Shown here: piece by piece, positions 33,325 to 35,888 of the stretch | Position numbering within the stretch: the first letter of the stretch is position 1 | Layout: each line of letters begins with the position of its first letter | Assembly: GCF_937891315.1 (NCBI RefSeq) | Contig: NZ_CALAGI010000087.1 | Span: 1 to 35,888, forward strand | Length of the DNA stretch: 35,888 nucleotides | From: an uncultured Amaricoccus sp. | GTDB taxonomy: Bacteria; Pseudomonadota; Alphaproteobacteria; Rhodobacterales; Rhodobacteraceae | Direction of reading: 5' to 3' | Translations under genes and position numbers: made by a program | The notes under the pieces: generated by a model | Told to the model about the DNA's origin: nothing | What the model saw: the letters and a program-made list of their open reading frames with translations, nothing else | The model's database searches: none

Positions 33325-34134
33325 CTACAATTCCGGCAGCAGTCGTGCTAGCAGCGCCTCGATTCGCCGGCCCGCGGCGGCCGCCTGCGCCAGCACCTCC
33401 TCGATCGTGTCCGGCGCCTGGTCCGGGCCGCCGGTCGCCGCGTTGGTGATCGCCGACAGACCCAGCACCGCGAGCCCGGCATGGACCGCCGCGATTACCT
33501 CGATCACCGTTGACATTCCGACCGCGTCCGCTCCGGTCGAGCGCAGCCAGCGCCGTTCGGCCGAGGTTTCGAGCGACGGCCCCGCGATCCCGGCGTAGAT
33601 GCCGCGCCGCTCGACGAGGCCGGTCGCCCAGACCGCGGCGCGAAGTCCCGTATCATAGGCGCGGCTCATGTCCGGGAACCTCGGCCCCAGGCCTGCGTCG
33701 TTCCGCCCGGTCAGCGGATTGGCCCCGGTCAGGTTCAGGTGATCCTCGATCAGCATCACCTCGCCCGGCGCGAAGTCGGCATTGAGCGCTCCGGCCGCGT
33801 TGGTCACGATCAGGCGCCGCGCCCCGAGCGCGCGCAGAAGATAGACCGGCAGCGCGATCTCTCCCGCCGTCCAGCCCTCGTAGAGATGAAGGCGCCCCTG
33901 CGCCAGCGCGACCCGCCGGCCGTGGAGGCGCCCGACCACCAGCCGCCCGGCATGCCCCGGCGCCGTGGAGACCGGCATTCCGGCGATTTCGCCGAAGGGC
34001 ACCGCCACCGCGTCCTCGACGGCTTCGGCCAGCTCGCCGAGCCCGGAGCCGAGGATGAGCCCGATCTCCACCGGATCGCCCAGCCGCGCCGCGACCGAGG
34101 CCCGCGCCGCTTCCACCCGCGCCACGCTGGTCAC
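33325..34134 (-). CDS. Purine-nucleoside phosphorylase (trimeric type)
   Basis: A 269-residue trimeric purine-nucleoside phosphorylase, releasing a purine base and ribose 1-phosphate. Phosphate-site elements are GLILGSGLGELA near residue 21, GHAGRLVVGRLHGRRV, and RLHLYEGW. The TNAAGALN segment, AGPSLETSAERRWLRSTGADAVGMSTVIE and the base-contacting SAITNAATG complete the site. The frame is open far upstream, but the GTG at 34134 overlaps the deaminase stop by four bases (GTGA) and gives normal length. Coupling to a purine-type deaminase suggests that an adenosine-like nucleoside is deaminated and then phosphorolysed. Confidence 0.93.
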   Translation of the reverse strand: MTSVARVEAARASVAARLGDPVEIGLILGSGLGELAEAVEDAVAVPFGEIAGMPVSTAPGHAGRLVVGRLHGRRVALAQGRLHLYEGWTAGEIALPVYLLRALGARRLIVTNAAGALNADFAPGEVMLIEDHLNLTGANPLTGRNDAGLGPRFPDMSRAYDTGLRAAVWATGLVERRGIYAGIAGPSLETSAERRWLRSTGADAVGMSTVIEVIAAVHAGLAVLGLSAITNAATGGPDQAPDTIEEVLAQAAAAGRRIEALLARLLPEL

Positions 34135-35447
34135 TGGATGCTCGCCGCGACGCGGGGCGCCAGCGCCGCGACCTCGGCCAGTGTCGCTTCGAGGTCGAGC
34201 CGGAGGAGCGCGCCATCCCGCACCACCTGCTCGCCGCCGACGAACACATGCCGTACGTCCGACTTGGCGGTGGAAAAAACGATATGGGTCGCGGGATCGA
34301 ACATTGGCACGGCGTGCGGCCGGGCGAGGTCGAGAAGGATCATGTCCGCGAACTTGCCGACCTCGAGCGAGCCGATCCGGTCCGCGGCACCCAGCGCCGC
34401 CGCCCCGTCCAGCGTCACCATGCGCAGCGCCTGCGCGGTGGTGACCGCGTCCGCCCGCAGCGTGGCGCCCCGGTGCAGGGTCGCCGCCAGCCGCAGCGCC
34501 ATCCAGAGGTCGAGATCGTTGCCCGAGATCGCGCCGTCGGTGCCGAGCGTCACCCGGACCCCGGCCGCCAGCAGGTCCGGCACCCGGGCGATCCCGCTGG
34601 CGAGCTTCAGGTTCGAGACCGGATTGTGCGACACGGTGGCCCCGGTCCGCGCCAGGATCGCGATTTCCTCGTCGTCGAGCCAGACGCAATGGGCGAGCAC
34701 CGTCCGCGCGTCGAGCAGGTTCAGCGCGTCGAGATGCCGGATCACCGACCGCCCGTAGCGCCGGGCGATATCCGCCTGCTCGGCCTGGGTCTCGGCCGCG
34801 TGGGTGCAGAAAAGCGCGCCGAATTCGTCGGCCAGCCGCTTGGCATCCGCCAGATGCTCCGGCCCGACGGTATAGGTGCCATGCGGGAGGGCCGCCGGAA
34901 TCACGTCCTCGGCGCCGGCGAATTCCTCGAAGAAGGTCCGCGCCTCGGCAAGCCGCCCGGCATGGTCGAGATGATCGACGCCGGGGAAATCGAAGAAGAT
35001 CCCGCCGGTCGAGACACGCATGCCGACCGCCTGCGCGGCCGCGACCGTCCGGCGCGGATGCCAGAACATGTCCATCACCGTCGTCACCCCGCCGAGCAGC
35101 AGCTCGGCGAAGCCGAGCTCCGCGCCGAGCAGGACGGTCTCGGGCGTCAGGATCGCGCCTTCGGCCTTCCACACCGCGCGGAGCCAGGGCTCCAGCGACA
35201 AATCCTCGACCAGCCCGCGGAACAGGCTGTCCGCCGCGTGGCAATGGGTATTGACGAGGCCCGGCATCAGCAGCATGCCGCCCGCGTCGATCACCCGCGC
35301 CGCGCCGCCCTGCCCGACAATCCCGGCGCTCGGTCCCAGCGCCGAAATCCGTCCGCCGGCGACGGCGACCGCCCCGTCGCGGATCACGGTTCCGGCGGCG
35401 TCGGCGGTGACGACAAGCGCGTTCGTGATGATAAGGTCGGCCGTCAT
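34131..35447 (-). CDS. Amidohydrolase of the MTA/SAH deaminase (TRZ/ATZ) family
   Basis: A 438-residue metal-dependent aminohydrolase. The N-terminal small barrel (MTADLIITNALVVT) leads to the HxH metal motif His68-x-His70 in GLVNTHCHAADSLFRG. THAAETQAE supplies the next histidine, VLAHCVWLD another, and LGTDGAISGN the catalytic Asp. This pattern fits deaminases of S-adenosylhomocysteine, methylthioadenosine or 5'-deoxyadenosine; a guanine or chlorohydrolase-like activity is possible. The partner phosphorylase favours a nucleoside substrate. The start could be 35456 (three residues longer). It diverges from the cupin gene with 50 bases between. Confidence 0.9.
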   Translation of the reverse strand: MTADLIITNALVVTADAAGTVIRDGAVAVAGGRISALGPSAGIVGQGGAARVIDAGGMLLMPGLVNTHCHAADSLFRGLVEDLSLEPWLRAVWKAEGAILTPETVLLGAELGFAELLLGGVTTVMDMFWHPRRTVAAAQAVGMRVSTGGIFFDFPGVDHLDHAGRLAEARTFFEEFAGAEDVIPAALPHGTYTVGPEHLADAKRLADEFGALFCTHAAETQAEQADIARRYGRSVIRHLDALNLLDARTVLAHCVWLDDEEIAILARTGATVSHNPVSNLKLASGIARVPDLLAAGVRVTLGTDGAISGNDLDLWMALRLAATLHRGATLRADAVTTAQALRMVTLDGAAALGAADRIGSLEVGKFADMILLDLARPHAVPMFDPATHIVFSTAKSDVRHVFVGGEQVVRDGALLRLDLEATLAEVAALAPRVAASIQ

Positions 35448-35497
35448 GGGCCGCATCCCTGCACGCGGATCCGGGCCTGTCAACCGGAGGCTGACCG

Positions 35498-35864
35498 ATG
35501 TCGAAGACGCCACCCGCCTGGCTGCTGCCCGGCCCGTTCCCAGCGGAATTCCCCACCGAGGAGCGCTGCTTCATTACCGAGCTCATGAACGATCCCGCCT
35601 GTCCCGAGGTCTCGCTGGCGCTGGCCCGCGTCGCGCCCGGGGTGACGACGCGCCTGCACCATCTCCTCGGCACCGTCGAGCGCTACCTCATCCTCGCCGA
35701 CACCGGCATCGTCGAGATCGCCGGCCAATCCGCCCCCGTCGCCCCCGGCGACCGCGTCCTCATCCCCGCCGACACCCCCCAGCGCATCACCGCCACCGGC
35801 CCCGCCCCGCTCGAGTTCCACTGCCTCTGCACCCCGCGCTTCCGCCCGGAGAACTACGTCGACC
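35498..35864 (+). CDS. Cupin-domain protein (3' end cut by assembly edge)
   Basis: The first 122 residues of a small cupin protein, incomplete at its 3' end. The cupin barrel shows VSLALARVAPGVTTRLHHLLGT with a His pair for metal, then VERYLILADTGIVEI, then PGDRVLIPADTPQRI and LEFHCLCTPRF. The function of such single-domain cupins varies (isomerase, dioxygenase, sensor) and is not determinable. The GGAGG nine bases before the ATG supports the start. The apparent continuation past 35864 is sequencing adapter, so no stop codon can be assigned. Confidence 0.85.
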
Positions 35865-35888
35865 AGATCGGAAGAGCGTCGTGTAGGG
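35865..35888. other. Illumina adapter sequence at the end of the assembly
   Basis: The last 24 bases start AGATCGGAAGAGC and continue CGTCGTGTAGGG without the overlap shown twice (AGATCGGAAGAGCGTCGTGT then AGGG), which is the standard TruSeq adapter read-through sequence. It is not genomic and should be trimmed. Confidence 0.97.

Noticed and set aside
33325..35673. 782-codon frame that would fuse the purine phosphorylase to an upstream extension
   Set aside because: The upstream part is the wrong frame of the deaminase gene. The phosphorylase has a coupled GTG start at 34134 and normal length from there.
1..35888. Defence island, prophage, CRISPR array or complete insertion sequence
   Set aside because: No spaced repeats, transposase, integrase, nuclease-helicase set or reverse transcriptase motif was seen in any credible frame; gene content is core metabolism, motility, translation and proteolysis.

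Overview
The window is uniformly GC-rich, densely packed bacterial chromosome from an alphaproteobacterium, most likely of the Rhodobacterales. This rests on the HslV N-terminus (FPGWHGTTI), an exported endonuclease/exonuclease/phosphatase (EEP) protein next to leuB, a transglycosylase directly before flhA-fliR-flhB, and sequences matching the CtrA consensus. I see no prophage, insertion sequence, CRISPR array or defence island; most content is core genome. The last 24 bases are Illumina adapter, so the right edge is an assembly end and not biology.

Layout: (1) 162-3940 (+): leuD, a small zinc-finger protein and polA, whose proofreading domain has lost most catalytic residues. (2) 4156-9377 (+): a translationally coupled flagellar export block (lytic transglycosylase, flhA, fliR, flhB, FliJ-like coiled coil) preceded by a CtrA-like site; an unrecognised gene faces it at 9390-9872. 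(3) 10068-14624 (+): a four-gene catabolic cassette of glutamine-synthetase-like ligase, aldehyde dehydrogenase, iron-type alcohol dehydrogenase and flavin reductase-like protein, which looks like a gamma-glutamylation route for an amino alcohol. (4) 14825-23851 (-): asd, an MFS transporter, a GT39/LABN/GT2 envelope glycosylation trio, tRNA-Pro(CGG), ung, a drug/metabolite transporter, leuB, and an EEP protein that appears to be a pseudoenzyme. (5) 24120-32803 (+): rimP-nusA-ylxR-infB behind a promoter and a strong intrinsic terminator, then pfkB, then hslVU. (6) 32886-35447 (-): a possible small membrane protein, then a coupled deaminase and purine nucleoside phosphorylase. (7) 35498-35864 (+): the start of a cupin gene, cut by the adapter.

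The leucine pathway is split (leuD at the left end, leuB 21 kb away). The most unusual signals are the EEP protein with about five altered active-site positions and a perfect CtrA box just upstream, the attenuator or small-RNA-like leader of the rimP operon, the degenerate PolA proofreading site, and the glutamylation cassette. The only gene-poor stretch longer than 300 bases is 32804-33324, partly filled by the small membrane protein. Positions 1-161 hold no gene I can support. All family assignments were made by reading motifs; no database search or profile comparison was run.
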